From NCBI GenBank assembly GCA_020439405.1, contig JAGQSS010000007.1, forward strand, positions 1-33,755: a stretch of 33,755 bases of DNA, written 5' to 3'. A program made the translations under genes and the position numbers. The notes beneath the pieces are model-generated. The model was not told where the DNA came from. It was given only the letters and a program-made list of their open reading frames with translations, and ran no database searches. The first letter of the stretch is position 1. Each line of letters opens with the position of its first letter. Positions 1 through 8,278 of the stretch are shown here, in pieces. The DNA comes from Ilumatobacter sp. Lineage in GTDB: Bacteria > Actinomycetota > Acidimicrobiia > Acidimicrobiales > Ilumatobacteraceae.

Positions 1-446
1 AGGACGTCACCGCCGGGGAGGACGGCGTCGGTCCAGCGGGCGAGCAGCGGGTACAGCGGGAAGAACGCCGCACGGGCCTCGTCGACGTGGTAGGTCACGT
101 TCGGCGGGATCGACCGCGGGTAGCCGTTGCGGACGATCTCCATGTACCACATGCCGTCCCACGACGTCAGGACGTCGACGATCGGCTTGACGGCGTTGCC
201 ACGGGCGGCGCCGTGCGGATCGGGCACCTCGAGCAGTATGTCGTCCGCGATGTTGGTGTCGACCCGGAGTTCGGCGGCGACCACGGCGGCGCCGGCCAGC
301 ACGCACAGTCGTGACACGATGTACACCGGCACCGCGTACACGAAGATGTCCCACCAGCCGTGCCGGCGCGGATCGAGGCGGGCCCATCCGGTGGGGCGTA
401 CGCCCGTCGCGGTCGTGTCGTCGATCAGGATCGGTTCGGTGGTCAT
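1..446 (-). CDS. PIG-V-like membrane glycosyltransferase, partial (C-terminus outside window)
   Basis: Reading the minus strand from the ATG at 446 gives 148 codons with no stop before the window edge. After a short polar N-terminus there is a hydrophobic segment at about residues 36-57 (WDIFVYAVPVYIVSRLCVLA and following). A soluble loop follows with W-D-G-M-W-Y-M-E-I-V-R-N-G-Y-P and then AAFFPLYPLLARW. The WDGxWYxxIxxxGYP plus FFPLYP pattern is typical of PIG-V/DUF2029-type polyprenyl-phosphate-dependent mannosyltransferases, which transfer sugars on the outer face of the membrane. Its start overlaps the stop of the upstream epimerase (ATGA), so it is the fifth gene of the operon that begins at 4317. 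The family call rests on the loop motif only; the exact donor and acceptor are unknown. Confidence 0.7.
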   Translation of the reverse strand, partial: MTTEPILIDDTTATGVRPTGWARLDPRRHGWWDIFVYAVPVYIVSRLCVLAGAAVVAAELRVDTNIADDILLEVPDPHGAARGNAVKPIVDVLTSWDGMWYMEIVRNGYPRSIPPNVTYHVDEARAAFFPLYPLLARWTDAVLPGGDV

Positions 447-1504
447 GAGGTCGATTCGGCGAGCGGGAAGATCCGGGTGGCGCGCTTCGCGAGTCGGAGG
501 GCGCCCTGGGGCGTCGTACGGCGATGATGGCTGGCGTCGGCTCGTTCGGTCGAGGCGCGGTTCGCGAGGTACCAGTCGTACGACTGGGCGAACATCTCGT
601 CGGTCGACCAGCGGGGAGTCCATTCGAGTGCGTCACGAGCGTGGTCGACGTCGAACCACATCGACTTCGAGTACATCAGCCAGTGGTACGGCGCGAACGG
701 CGTGAGTCCGAGCCGGGCGGTCAGATGCATCAGCGCCGACGTCGGGCCGGCGGGCACGCGTCTCACCCGCGAACCGGTCCCGGCGTGTTCGCAGACGTGG
801 AGGAGCGCCTCGGCCATCGTCCCGAAGCGGTCGGTGCCGATGTTGAAGATCGCCGGGCCCGCCGACGAGCCGGCGCGGACGATCGCGTCGGCGAGGTCGT
901 CGGCGTGCACGAACTGGTAGCGGTTCGCGCCGTCGCCCAGCACGACCGGGTCGGCGCCGTCGGCGATCCAGTCGAACAGGATGCCGAAGATCCCGAGTCG
1001 GCCGTGGCCGAGGATCGTTCGAGGACGCACGATCGACACGTCGAGCCCGTCGCGCGCGGCGTCGAGACACGCCCACTCGGCAGCCAGCTTGGCGTGCCCG
1101 TAGGCCTCCTCCGGCTTCGGCACGGTGGTGGGCAACACCGGGTTGGTGTCGGGGACGCCGAACACCGCACTCGACGAGGTGTGGACGACCTTGCCGACGC
1201 CGAGATCACTGCACGCCTCGAGCAGGACGCGAGTGCCGTCGACGTTGACACTGCGCAGCAGGTACTCGTCGTTCGCGAGCGGCACCTGGGCGACGTTGTG
1301 GAACACGGCGTCGCACCCCGACACCGCCTCGTGCACCACGGCGCGGTCGCGCACGTCGCCCCGGACGAACTCGACACCATCGGGGTGGTCGGCAGCCAGC
1401 AGATCGAGGTTGCGGACCTCGTGGCCGTCGGCGACGAGCCGTTCGACGAGGAGCGAACCGAAGTAGCCGCTCCCACCGGTGACGAGGCACCTCACGCGCA
1501 CCAC
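443..1504 (-). CDS. NAD-dependent epimerase/dehydratase (extended SDR)
   Basis: A 353-residue extended short-chain dehydrogenase/reductase. The Rossmann NAD-binding motif GGSGYFG is at residues 10-16 and the catalytic YGHAK (Y-x-x-x-K) at 135-139, preceded by the HTSSSAVFG serine region. Length and layout fit sugar-nucleotide epimerases or 3-beta-hydroxysteroid-dehydrogenase-like members; the substrate cannot be assigned. The start is GTG at 1504, with further in-frame GTGs at 1501 and 1495 as alternatives. The preceding epimerase stops only 7 nt upstream, and the stop here overlaps the glycosyltransferase start, so translation is probably coupled. Two epimerases in a row beside a GMC oxidase and a glycosyltransferase suggest modification of a sugar, cyclitol or lipid alcohol (inference). 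Confidence 0.88.
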   Translation of the reverse strand: MVRVRCLVTGGSGYFGSLLVERLVADGHEVRNLDLLAADHPDGVEFVRGDVRDRAVVHEAVSGCDAVFHNVAQVPLANDEYLLRSVNVDGTRVLLEACSDLGVGKVVHTSSSAVFGVPDTNPVLPTTVPKPEEAYGHAKLAAEWACLDAARDGLDVSIVRPRTILGHGRLGIFGILFDWIADGADPVVLGDGANRYQFVHADDLADAIVRAGSSAGPAIFNIGTDRFGTMAEALLHVCEHAGTGSRVRRVPAGPTSALMHLTARLGLTPFAPYHWLMYSKSMWFDVDHARDALEWTPRWSTDEMFAQSYDWYLANRASTERADASHHRRTTPQGALRLAKRATRIFPLAESTS

Positions 1505-1511
1505 CCGGCGA

Positions 1512-2549
1512 TCACAGTTCGAGCCCCTGGTCGATGCACCAGCGGATACTACGACGCATGCCCTCGTACAGCTCGATCGCCGGTTCGTACCCGAGTTCGT
1601 CCCGGGCGGCGGAGATGTCGCAGGCGATGTTCTTGTTCATCTCGCCGAGCACGTGGACCTGCTGGTGGTAGATGCCGCGCGACTGCAGGAGCGAGTCGGC
1701 ACGTTCGGCGAGTCGGCCCACCACGTCGGGGACACGGAATCGGTTGGGCGCCACGTCGAAGCCCTCGTCGGTGAGTGCCCGACCGACCGTCTCGACGATC
1801 TCGCGCACCTCGTACGGACGCTCGTCGGCGATCCACCATGCCCGCCCCGGCTCGGTCTCGACCAGTTCGGCCAGCTCGACGCCCTGGACCAGATTGTCGA
1901 CGTAGGCCATCGACCGGCGCTGATGGCCACCGGCGAACACCGGGAAGCGACCGGTGCGGACCATCCGGAAGAACGTCGTCTGACGGGGTGGTTGATGCGG
2001 GCCGTAGAACCACGGTGGTCGCACGATCACCGCGTCGAGACCGGCCTCGACGGCTTCGAACACCGCGAGCTCGCCCTGCATCTTCGATCGGCCGTAGCCG
2101 AGGTAGGGCGCATACGGCTCGTCGTTGCGGAACCGATCGGTCGGGTGCGGGTTGGTGCCGAACGGGCTGTTCGACGACACGTGGACGAAGCGGCGGACGC
2201 CGTGCGTCCGGGCGGCGTCGAGCACGTGGCGCGTTCCGACGTGGTTCACCGCCTCGAAGTCGTCGAAGGTCGCCGGATGGATCACGCCGGCAGTGTGCAG
2301 CACGTCGGTGACGCCGTGGTCGTCGTCGAAGAGCGCATCGAGCGAAGCACGATCGCGGACGTCGCCGATGACCGGGGTGACGCGTTCGTCGACGGCCCGA
2401 ACGCGGTCGGCTTCGGACGGGTCGGTCACCAACGCGACGATCGCACCGTCCCGCGTGCCGACCAGATGGTGGACGAGGGCGGTGCCGAGCCAACCGGCGG
2501 CGCCGGTGACCACCGTGGTGTCGGGCGTCGGACGGCGGGGGATCGTCAT
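1512..2549 (-). CDS. NAD-dependent epimerase/dehydratase, 3-beta-HSD-like
   Basis: A 345-residue extended SDR with GAAGWLG at residues 16-22 (NAD binding), the HVSSNSPFG serine segment near 123-131, and YGRSK at 152-156 as the catalytic Y-x-x-x-K. The arrangement resembles 3-beta-hydroxysteroid dehydrogenase or sugar epimerase families, and oxidation or epimerisation of a secondary alcohol is the expected chemistry. The ATG at 2549 overlaps the stop of the GMC oxidoreductase gene by four bases (ATGA), which fixes the start and indicates coupled translation. It is only distantly similar to the next epimerase (443-1504), so the pair is not a recent duplication. Confidence 0.88.
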   Translation of the reverse strand: MTIPRRPTPDTTVVTGAAGWLGTALVHHLVGTRDGAIVALVTDPSEADRVRAVDERVTPVIGDVRDRASLDALFDDDHGVTDVLHTAGVIHPATFDDFEAVNHVGTRHVLDAARTHGVRRFVHVSSNSPFGTNPHPTDRFRNDEPYAPYLGYGRSKMQGELAVFEAVEAGLDAVIVRPPWFYGPHQPPRQTTFFRMVRTGRFPVFAGGHQRRSMAYVDNLVQGVELAELVETEPGRAWWIADERPYEVREIVETVGRALTDEGFDVAPNRFRVPDVVGRLAERADSLLQSRGIYHQQVHVLGEMNKNIACDISAARDELGYEPAIELYEGMRRSIRWCIDQGLEL

Positions 2550-3976
2550 CGTCGGGCCTCCACGAATCGACGGGCATTGCGCAGTGCGACCGCCATGACG
2601 GACGCCTGCGGGTTGACGCCGGGGGCGTCGGGGAGCAACGACGCGTCGTTGACGTGGACGTTGTCGGTCCCGAAGACTCGGCCGTGGCTGTCGGCGGCGG
2701 CGACCTCGGGGTCGTCACCCATCGGGACCGTCGAACAGAGGTGCACGGTCATCACGCTGGCAGCGGTGGCACTGAACCGGTCGGACAGGGTCGCGAGGTC
2801 GGCACGGTTCCGCACGATCGGCGCATGCCGGAACGACGGGTACACCTCGCGTGCGCCGGCGGCGAGCATCACCTGGGTGAGCCGGGCGAGGCCGCGTCCG
2901 AGGACGTCGCGATCGCGCCGGGTGAGCCGATACGTCACGAGCGGATCGCGAAACCCCGGCAGCGCCTGCACCCGACCGCGGCCCTGGCTCGTGATCGCCG
3001 CGTAGTAGACCGCGATCTCGGGCCACGCGGTGATGGCGTCGCGCATCGTCGACCAGGCGTCGGTGAGCGCCAGCGCGATCAACCCGGGGTGGCTCGCCGA
3101 GCCGCCGAACGACAGCTCGGGCGCGAACTCCTTCACCTGGTGCACCGGGACGTCGTCGCTGACGTTGACGGCCTCACCGAAGCGAGCCGCGAGCTTCACC
3201 GTCGGGTGCACGGCGAGGCCGCGTCCGATCAGGCCCCGGAGGCCCGATCGCTGCAGGAGCGCAGGGGAGTGGATCGCACCGGCGCACACGATGACGTCGG
3301 CGAAGTCGACCGTCACGGGGCCGCCCTCGGCGTCGGTGAGCTCGGCACGGAATGCGTGGCCCCGATCGACGATCAGACGGTCGACCCGCGTGTCGGTGAG
3401 GACCCGTGCGCCGGCGGCGATCGCGCGCGGCAGGTAGGTACGCGTCATCGACTGGCGTTGTCCGGACTCGGCGTCGTCGCCCTCGGGGTAGGTCATCCAC
3501 CGTGGGATCTCGTCGTGTGCCCACCCCAGCGCGGCAGCGCCGGCACGCAACCGCTCGCTGGCCGGCGTGTGTCGACCGGGGACGGTCTGGACCGACAACG
3601 CCGACTCGACCTCGTCGCAGAGAGCCATGAAGTCGCCGGTCGCGAAGTCGCGGATCGCCCAACCCTCTCGCCAACGCTCGAGTGTCTGCTCGGACGGTCG
3701 ACGGTAGAGACCGCTGTTCACCTCGGTGCCGCCGCCGGCGCAGCGTCCCTCGGTGTAGGCGATCGACGGACGACCGAGCGCGACCGTCAGCCCGCCGTTG
3801 CGGTACTGACGCTCCATCTGTTCGAGCGAGAACGGTGTGACGGCGCCCTGGTCGACCCACGGGCCCTCCTCGACGACGAGCACGTCGAGTCCGGCCTCGG
3901 CGAGCACCGCGGCCGTCGGCGCTCCGCCGGCACCGCTCCCCACGATCAGCACGTCACAATCGTGATGTGTGCCCAT
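2546..3976 (-). CDS. GMC-family FAD-dependent oxidoreductase
   Basis: A 476-residue glucose-methanol-choline oxidoreductase. The FAD-binding GSGAGG lies at residues 13-18, followed by the adenosine-contacting VVEEGPW. A GRCAGGGTEVNSGL segment matches the second FAD motif. The C-terminus has HLCSTVPMG, then NVHVNDASLLPD and NPQASVMAVALRNA, the GMC C-terminal domain with the active-site region. It oxidises an alcohol; substrate unknown. The reading frame stays open upstream to 4021, but the ATG at 3976 is preferred: it overlaps the stop of the 113-residue gene as TGATG, and the FAD motif then begins at the usual distance from the N-terminus. No signal peptide is visible, so it is probably cytoplasmic. 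Confidence 0.9.
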   Translation of the reverse strand: MGTHHDCDVLIVGSGAGGAPTAAVLAEAGLDVLVVEEGPWVDQGAVTPFSLEQMERQYRNGGLTVALGRPSIAYTEGRCAGGGTEVNSGLYRRPSEQTLERWREGWAIRDFATGDFMALCDEVESALSVQTVPGRHTPASERLRAGAAALGWAHDEIPRWMTYPEGDDAESGQRQSMTRTYLPRAIAAGARVLTDTRVDRLIVDRGHAFRAELTDAEGGPVTVDFADVIVCAGAIHSPALLQRSGLRGLIGRGLAVHPTVKLAARFGEAVNVSDDVPVHQVKEFAPELSFGGSASHPGLIALALTDAWSTMRDAITAWPEIAVYYAAITSQGRGRVQALPGFRDPLVTYRLTRRDRDVLGRGLARLTQVMLAAGAREVYPSFRHAPIVRNRADLATLSDRFSATAASVMTVHLCSTVPMGDDPEVAAADSHGRVFGTDNVHVNDASLLPDAPGVNPQASVMAVALRNARRFVEARR

Positions 3977-4317
3977 CAGCCGGCCCCTCCGGTGGGCGTC
4001 GTGGACGGCCAGGTCTCCCACACGTAGGCGAACGCGAGCGATCGCACCATCCGTGCCAGTTCACCGACGAGGGGCAGCTCGGTCGAACGCAGGAACGCGA
4101 CCACCCGGTCGGGCTCGACGACACGCTCGGCGACACCGGTCGCGACCGACAACAGGGTGACGCCGGCGCGAAGCGGACCGGGCACCTGGTGGGCTCGATG
4201 GCTGACGAATGCCACGGTCGAGGCCCGTCGGTCGTCGGGCAGATCGGGCAGTTCGAGCATCAGGAGCCGCTCGGCGAACCGGCCGAACGGGCCGTCGGGA
4301 TCGAGAGCGGTGCGCAC
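3976..4317 (-). CDS. Small conserved-looking protein paired with GMC oxidoreductase
   Basis: 113 residues, rich in Leu, Arg and Val, with no signal peptide or clear membrane segment. The start is GTG at 4317, with TAGCAT ending 9 nt upstream, and the stop overlaps the GMC start as TGATG. I do not recognise a named domain. Small all-helical partner proteins encoded directly beside GMC oxidoreductases are known in actinobacteria; from memory and unverified, Rv0492A next to Rv0492c in M. tuberculosis is a similar arrangement. It may be an accessory or assembly subunit of the oxidoreductase (inference). It is the first gene of the five-gene operon running to the left edge. Confidence 0.7.
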   Translation of the reverse strand: MRTALDPDGPFGRFAERLLMLELPDLPDDRRASTVAFVSHRAHQVPGPLRAGVTLLSVATGVAERVVEPDRVVAFLRSTELPLVGELARMVRSLAFAYVWETWPSTTPTGGAG

Positions 4318-4326
4318 GAAGGCAGC

Positions 4327-4332
4327 ATGCTA
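4327..4332 (-). promoter_or_regulatory. Putative -10 hexamer (TAGCAT) of the GMC operon
   Basis: TAGCAT on the minus strand lies 9 nt before the GTG at 4317, matching the TANNNT actinobacterial -10 and implying a leaderless or nearly leaderless transcript. Confidence 0.4.
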
Positions 4333-4346
4333 ACGAGCGTCGCCGT

Positions 4347-5327
4347 TCACCACTTGGACATCGGCAGGATTCGCTGGCGTGGCCCGAACTTGGGCGCCGC
4401 GCCCACCGTGCGGACGAGTGCTTGGAGCACCCGGCCCCGCTGCCCGCGGTACGGCTCGAGGAGCGCGAGCATCCGGTCGTCGTCACCTCGGGCTTCGCCG
4501 GCGAGTGCCCAGGCGACAGTGTTGGGAAAGTGGTAGTCGCCGACGATGACGGCATCGACGTCACCGAGGGCGCTCACCTGCACGGTGCCGATCGTCCACG
4601 GCCCGACGCCCGGGATCAGTGCGAGCTTCGCCGCGACGTCGGCCGACGTGAGGTCGGCCCATTCGAAGAGCTTGCGCGGGTGGCGGGCGACCTCGGTCAG
4701 CGCACGCGCCCGCTTGTCCTCGATCCCGAGCGGATGGAACCACCACGTGGGCCGCCGGTACAGCGTCTCGGGTGCCGGCGGGAGCCGGAGTTCGTCGGCG
4801 ACGTCGGATGGACCGGGAGCCGTCTCGCCCAGTTCGAGGGTCAGCCGATGCCACTGCCGCAGCGCCTCGCCGCCGGTGATGCGTTGGCCGATGATCGTCG
4901 GGAGCAGCTCGTGGTAGAGCGTGCCCGATCGACCGAGCCGATGAGTGCGGGTCGCCCGCAGCGCAGCGTCGACCGGCTGGTCGTGCTCGGCCGGTGCGAC
5001 CAGCTCGACGGGCTCGTCGTCGGCCCCGGTGAGTGCGCCGACCCGGTCGAGCAGCCAGGTCGCGCCGGGGCCCCACGCCTCGGCGTCGAGCCCGTCGGCG
5101 CCGACGGGTGCCGGGTCGGCGGTCCAGGTCAGCTGGAGCGTGGCCGGTCCGTCCGGCGTGAGCGTGGCGCGACGGAAGCGTCCGGGCTCGATCCGGGTCG
5201 TCGGGTCGTGGAAGCCGACCCGGTAGACGCCGAGCGTGCGGCGCAGCGAACGCGGCGCGACGACCGTGCGCCAGACCGGCTCAGGCGCCGATCGAGACGG
5301 GGGTGACGTTCGGGTGATGACAGGCAA
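4347..5327 (-). CDS. DNA-3-methyladenine glycosylase II-like (AlkA/HhH-GPD)
   Basis: A base-excision repair glycosylase expected to remove alkylated purines. The helix-hairpin-helix LIPGVGPWTIGTV is followed by GDVDAVIVGDYHFPN. The Asp of VGDYH lies where AlkA has its catalytic Asp (PDDY). An upstream WWFHPLGIEDKRARAL segment fits the helical glycosylase domain, and the N-terminal part fits the AlkA beta-domain. It follows the peptide-transporter ATPase gene. No ATG, GTG or TTG occurs in frame after that gene's stop, so translation must begin inside its 3' end: TTG at 5327 (326 residues, 47-nt overlap) or GTG at 5342. The large in-frame extension to 5570 is antisense-frame noise. The function is well supported; the start is not. 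Confidence 0.85.
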   Translation of the reverse strand: MPVITRTSPPSRSAPEPVWRTVVAPRSLRRTLGVYRVGFHDPTTRIEPGRFRRATLTPDGPATLQLTWTADPAPVGADGLDAEAWGPGATWLLDRVGALTGADDEPVELVAPAEHDQPVDAALRATRTHRLGRSGTLYHELLPTIIGQRITGGEALRQWHRLTLELGETAPGPSDVADELRLPPAPETLYRRPTWWFHPLGIEDKRARALTEVARHPRKLFEWADLTSADVAAKLALIPGVGPWTIGTVQVSALGDVDAVIVGDYHFPNTVAWALAGEARGDDDRMLALLEPYRGQRGRVLQALVRTVGAAPKFGPRQRILPMSKW

Positions 5328-6288
5328 CGTAGTGGCCGTCACCGATCGATCGGATCTCCGGCTCGGTGGTGGCGCACAGGTCGTCGGCGTTCGGACAACG
5401 CGGATGGAACCGGCAACCACTCGGCGGCGCCACGGGGGAGGGCGGTTCGCCCTGGACGGCGGCTCGGGTGACGGCGACGTCGGGATCGGGGACCGGGATC
5501 GACTCGACGAGGACGTTCGTGTACGGGTGCGCCGGTCGGGCGTACAGGTCGTCGCTGTCGGCGATCTCACACAGCTTGCCGAGATACATGACGGCGACCC
5601 GGTCGGAGATGTTCTTGACGACGGCGAGGTCGTGGGCGATGAAGATGAGGGTCAGGCCGTACTCGGCCTTCAGGTCTTCGAGCAGGTTGAGCACCTGGGC
5701 CTGGACGCTGACGTCGAGCGCCGAAACCGGCTCGTCGCAGATGATCATCGTCGGGTCGAGCACCAGCGATCGGGCGATCGAGATGCGCTGGCACTGACCG
5801 CCCGAGAACTCGTGCGGACGGCTCTCGGCGGCACGCGCCGGGTCGATACCGACGTGTTCGAGGAGGGCGTCGACGAGCTCGAGTCGTTCCTGCTCCGTGC
5901 CCCGCGACCAGATGTCGAGCGGGTCCTTGACGCTGTCGCGGACCTTGCGGCGGGGATTCAGGCTCGAGATCGGGTCCTGGAAGATCATCTGGATCTTCGT
6001 CCGTGCGGCCCGCAGCTCCTCCGACGACAATGAGGTCAGGTCGCGCCCCTCGAACACGACCGACCCGGACGTGGGTTGGTTGATCTGCATGATCGCCCGT
6101 CCGGTGGTCGACTTGCCGCAGCCCGATTCGCCCACGATGCCGAGCGTCTCGCCGCGCATCACGTCGAAACTGATCCCGGCGACGGCACTCACCTTGGTGT
6201 GCCGGTCGATCGGGAACTCGACGACGAGGTCCTCGACGCGCAACACGGCGTCTCCGCCGCGCAGGTGGGCGGTTCCGGTGCCGGCCAT
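5281..6288 (-). CDS. dppF: Peptide ABC transporter ATPase, DppF/OppF-like
   Basis: 335 residues. Walker A GESGCGKST, signature FSGGQCQRI (Cys in place of the usual Arg after GGQ), Walker B MIICDEPVSALD, then the H-loop IAHDL. The C-terminal oligopeptide-transporter domain has four cysteines (GCRFHPRC, DLC, VAC), the pattern known to bind a [4Fe-4S] cluster in some Dpp/Opp ATPases. The ATG at 6288 overlaps the upstream ATPase stop as TGATG; the frame continues open far upstream, but that part is a shadow of the neighbouring gene. It is the fifth gene of the importer operon and couples ATP hydrolysis to peptide or nickel-type substrate import as a heterodimer with the DppD-like subunit. Confidence 0.95.
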   Translation of the reverse strand: MAGTGTAHLRGGDAVLRVEDLVVEFPIDRHTKVSAVAGISFDVMRGETLGIVGESGCGKSTTGRAIMQINQPTSGSVVFEGRDLTSLSSEELRAARTKIQMIFQDPISSLNPRRKVRDSVKDPLDIWSRGTEQERLELVDALLEHVGIDPARAAESRPHEFSGGQCQRISIARSLVLDPTMIICDEPVSALDVSVQAQVLNLLEDLKAEYGLTLIFIAHDLAVVKNISDRVAVMYLGKLCEIADSDDLYARPAHPYTNVLVESIPVPDPDVAVTRAAVQGEPPSPVAPPSGCRFHPRCPNADDLCATTEPEIRSIGDGHYVACHHPNVTPVSIGA

Positions 6289-7370
6289 CAGCGACGTCCT
6301 CCGACCTCGACCCCGGTGGTGATCTGTTCCATGATCTCGGCGTCGCGGGCTTCGAACTCGGGGGATCCGACCGGGTACCAGCACGCGTACACGTGGTCGG
6401 GGGAGGTGTCGGCGGTCACGAGGGGCGGATCCTCCTGGTGGCATCGGTCGCGGGCGTACGCGCAGCGGGGTGCGAACCGACAGCCGCGAGGCGGGTTGAC
6501 GAGGTCGGGCGGGCGGCCGGGGATCGTGAGGAGGCGCGTGTGGCTGGGGTCGTCGAGTTTCGGGATCGACCGCATCAGCGACTTCGTGTACGGCATCCGC
6601 ATGTTGGCGAACAGTTCGCGGGTCGGGGCCTTCTCGACGAGCCGGCCTCCGTACATGACGGCGATCTCGTCGGTGTGACCGGCGACGACGCCGAGGTCGT
6701 GAGTGACCAGGATGACCGACATGTTGCGCTCGCGGCGCTGTTCGCCGATCAGTTCGAGGATCTGGGCCTGCACGGTGACATCGAGTGCGGTCGTCGGTTC
6801 GTCGGCGAACAGCAGGGTCGGGCCGCACGCCATCGCGATCGCGATCATCACCCGCTGGCGCATCCCGCCCGACAGTTCGTGCGGGTACTGGTCGAGTCGT
6901 TTGCGGGCCTCGGGGATGTGCACGTCGCGCAGCAGCCGCTCGGCGGTCTCGGCCGCCGCCCGGTTGTCGAGGCCGAGGTGGATCTGGAGCGGTTCGGCGA
7001 TCTGCTTGCCGATCTTCATGAGCGGGTTGAGCGAGACCATCGGGTTCTGGAAGACCATCGACATCTCGCGACCCCAGATGTGTCGCATCTGCTTGGCGTC
7101 GAGGTCGAGGATCTCCTGCCCGGCGAAGCGCACCGAACCGCTGCGGACGGCGTTCGACGGCAGCAGGCCCATGATCGTGCGGCTCAGCACGGTCTTGCCC
7201 GAGCCCGACTCGCCGACGACGCCGAGTGCCTTGCCGCGCTGGAGGCTGAAGCTGACCCCGTCGACGGCACGCACGAGCCCCCGCTCGGTCCGGAAGTGGG
7301 TCTTCAGGTCGTCGACCTCGAGCAGGACGCCCTCGGGAACGCGACCCTCGGATTGCAGATGGGTGCTCAC
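6288..7370 (-). CDS. dppD: Peptide ABC transporter ATPase, DppD/OppD-like
   Basis: 360 residues. Walker A GESGSGKT, signature ELSGGMRQRV, Walker B LLFADEPTTALD, H-loop VTHDL. The C-terminal domain carries four cysteines (GCRFAPRC, DRC, YAC), the probable iron-sulphur site described for this family. The start is GTG at 7370 within a GTGA overlap with the upstream permease stop, so translation is coupled. The ATPase pair, two permeases and a family 5 binding protein form a complete importer; the peptide specificity is not predictable. Confidence 0.95.
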   Translation of the reverse strand: MSTHLQSEGRVPEGVLLEVDDLKTHFRTERGLVRAVDGVSFSLQRGKALGVVGESGSGKTVLSRTIMGLLPSNAVRSGSVRFAGQEILDLDAKQMRHIWGREMSMVFQNPMVSLNPLMKIGKQIAEPLQIHLGLDNRAAAETAERLLRDVHIPEARKRLDQYPHELSGGMRQRVMIAIAMACGPTLLFADEPTTALDVTVQAQILELIGEQRRERNMSVILVTHDLGVVAGHTDEIAVMYGGRLVEKAPTRELFANMRMPYTKSLMRSIPKLDDPSHTRLLTIPGRPPDLVNPPRGCRFAPRCAYARDRCHQEDPPLVTADTSPDHVYACWYPVGSPEFEARDAEIMEQITTGVEVGGRR

Positions 7371-8278
7371 AGCATGTTCTCCCGGACGTCGAAGTACTCA
7401 CGGACCCGGTCGCCGGCGAAGTTGAGCGCCAGCACGGTGAGGAACAGGACGAAGATCGGCCCCATCGAGACCCACGGTGCGTCCTGCAGGATGTTCGTGC
7501 CGGAGCCGAGGAGGATCAGCTTGCCCCACGACAGCTCCTGTTCGACCGACAGGCCGAGGAACGCCAGGGCGCCCTCGGCCACGATCGCGACGGCGACGCC
7601 GAGCAACGCCAGCGCCCCCATCGGGATGACGACATTGGGCAACAGCTCCCGGATCATCAGGCGGCCGTTCTTGGCGCCGAGGGTGCGGGCCGCGAGCACG
7701 AACTCGCGCTCGGAGTACTGGATGGTGGTCGCACGCGCCAACCGGCCGACCGGTGCGATCGACAAGAAGCCGAGGGTGCCGGCGACGGTGCGGAGGTTGC
7801 GGTCGAGCAGCGACGTGATGAGGATCGCCAGCACGAGCGCCGGGAACGACAGCAGCACGAGGAACACGAACGAGATCACCCGGTCGAACCAGCCGCGCAG
7901 GAAGCCGGCGAGCATGCCGAGGGTGCCGCCGAACAACATGCCGCACCCCATCGCGGCGAACCCGACGACGAGGGAGACACGAGCCCCGTAGATCGTGCGC
8001 GAGAACACGTCGCGTGCGTCCTGGTCGCTGCCGAACCAGAACTCGCCGCTCGGCGGGTAGGGCGGCCGTCCGAGATCGCGGTTGATGTAGTTCTCGTCGG
8101 GGTCCTTCAGGCCGAGGTAGGGAGCGAGGAGCGCGGCGAGGACGATCAGCACGATCCAGCCGACCGCGATCCAGAAGCCGATGCCGAGCGTGCGACGGCT
8201 GGCCATCGACTCGCTCGGCGCGTCCTCCAAGATGACGTCGGCGGCGAGCAGCGCGGGCGATTCGGGGAGGTCGCTCAT
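7367..8278 (-). CDS. dppC: Peptide ABC transporter permease, DppC-like
   Basis: 303 residues. An N-terminal transmembrane helix near 31-52 (GFWIAVGWIVLIVLAALLAP) is followed by a periplasmic loop, FWFGSDQDARDVFSRTIYGARVSL, and about five further helices. The cytoplasmic EAA-type loop appears as EREFVLAARTLGAKNGRLMIR, and the OppC signature GVAVAIVAEGALAFLGL is present. Start: the ATG at 8278 overlaps the DppB stop (ATGA). The open frame to 8866 is not coding upstream of this point. It pairs with the DppB-like subunit to form the membrane channel. Confidence 0.95.
   Translation of the reverse strand: MSDLPESPALLAADVILEDAPSESMASRRTLGIGFWIAVGWIVLIVLAALLAPYLGLKDPDENYINRDLGRPPYPPSGEFWFGSDQDARDVFSRTIYGARVSLVVGFAAMGCGMLFGGTLGMLAGFLRGWFDRVISFVFLVLLSFPALVLAILITSLLDRNLRTVAGTLGFLSIAPVGRLARATTIQYSEREFVLAARTLGAKNGRLMIRELLPNVVIPMGALALLGVAVAIVAEGALAFLGLSVEQELSWGKLILLGSGTNILQDAPWVSMGPIFVLFLTVLALNFAGDRVREYFDVRENML

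Noticed and set aside
5281-7401. Single 706-codon ATPase gene on the minus strand
   Set aside because: The N-terminal half is an out-of-frame reading of the DppD-like gene; the real ATPase starts at 6288.
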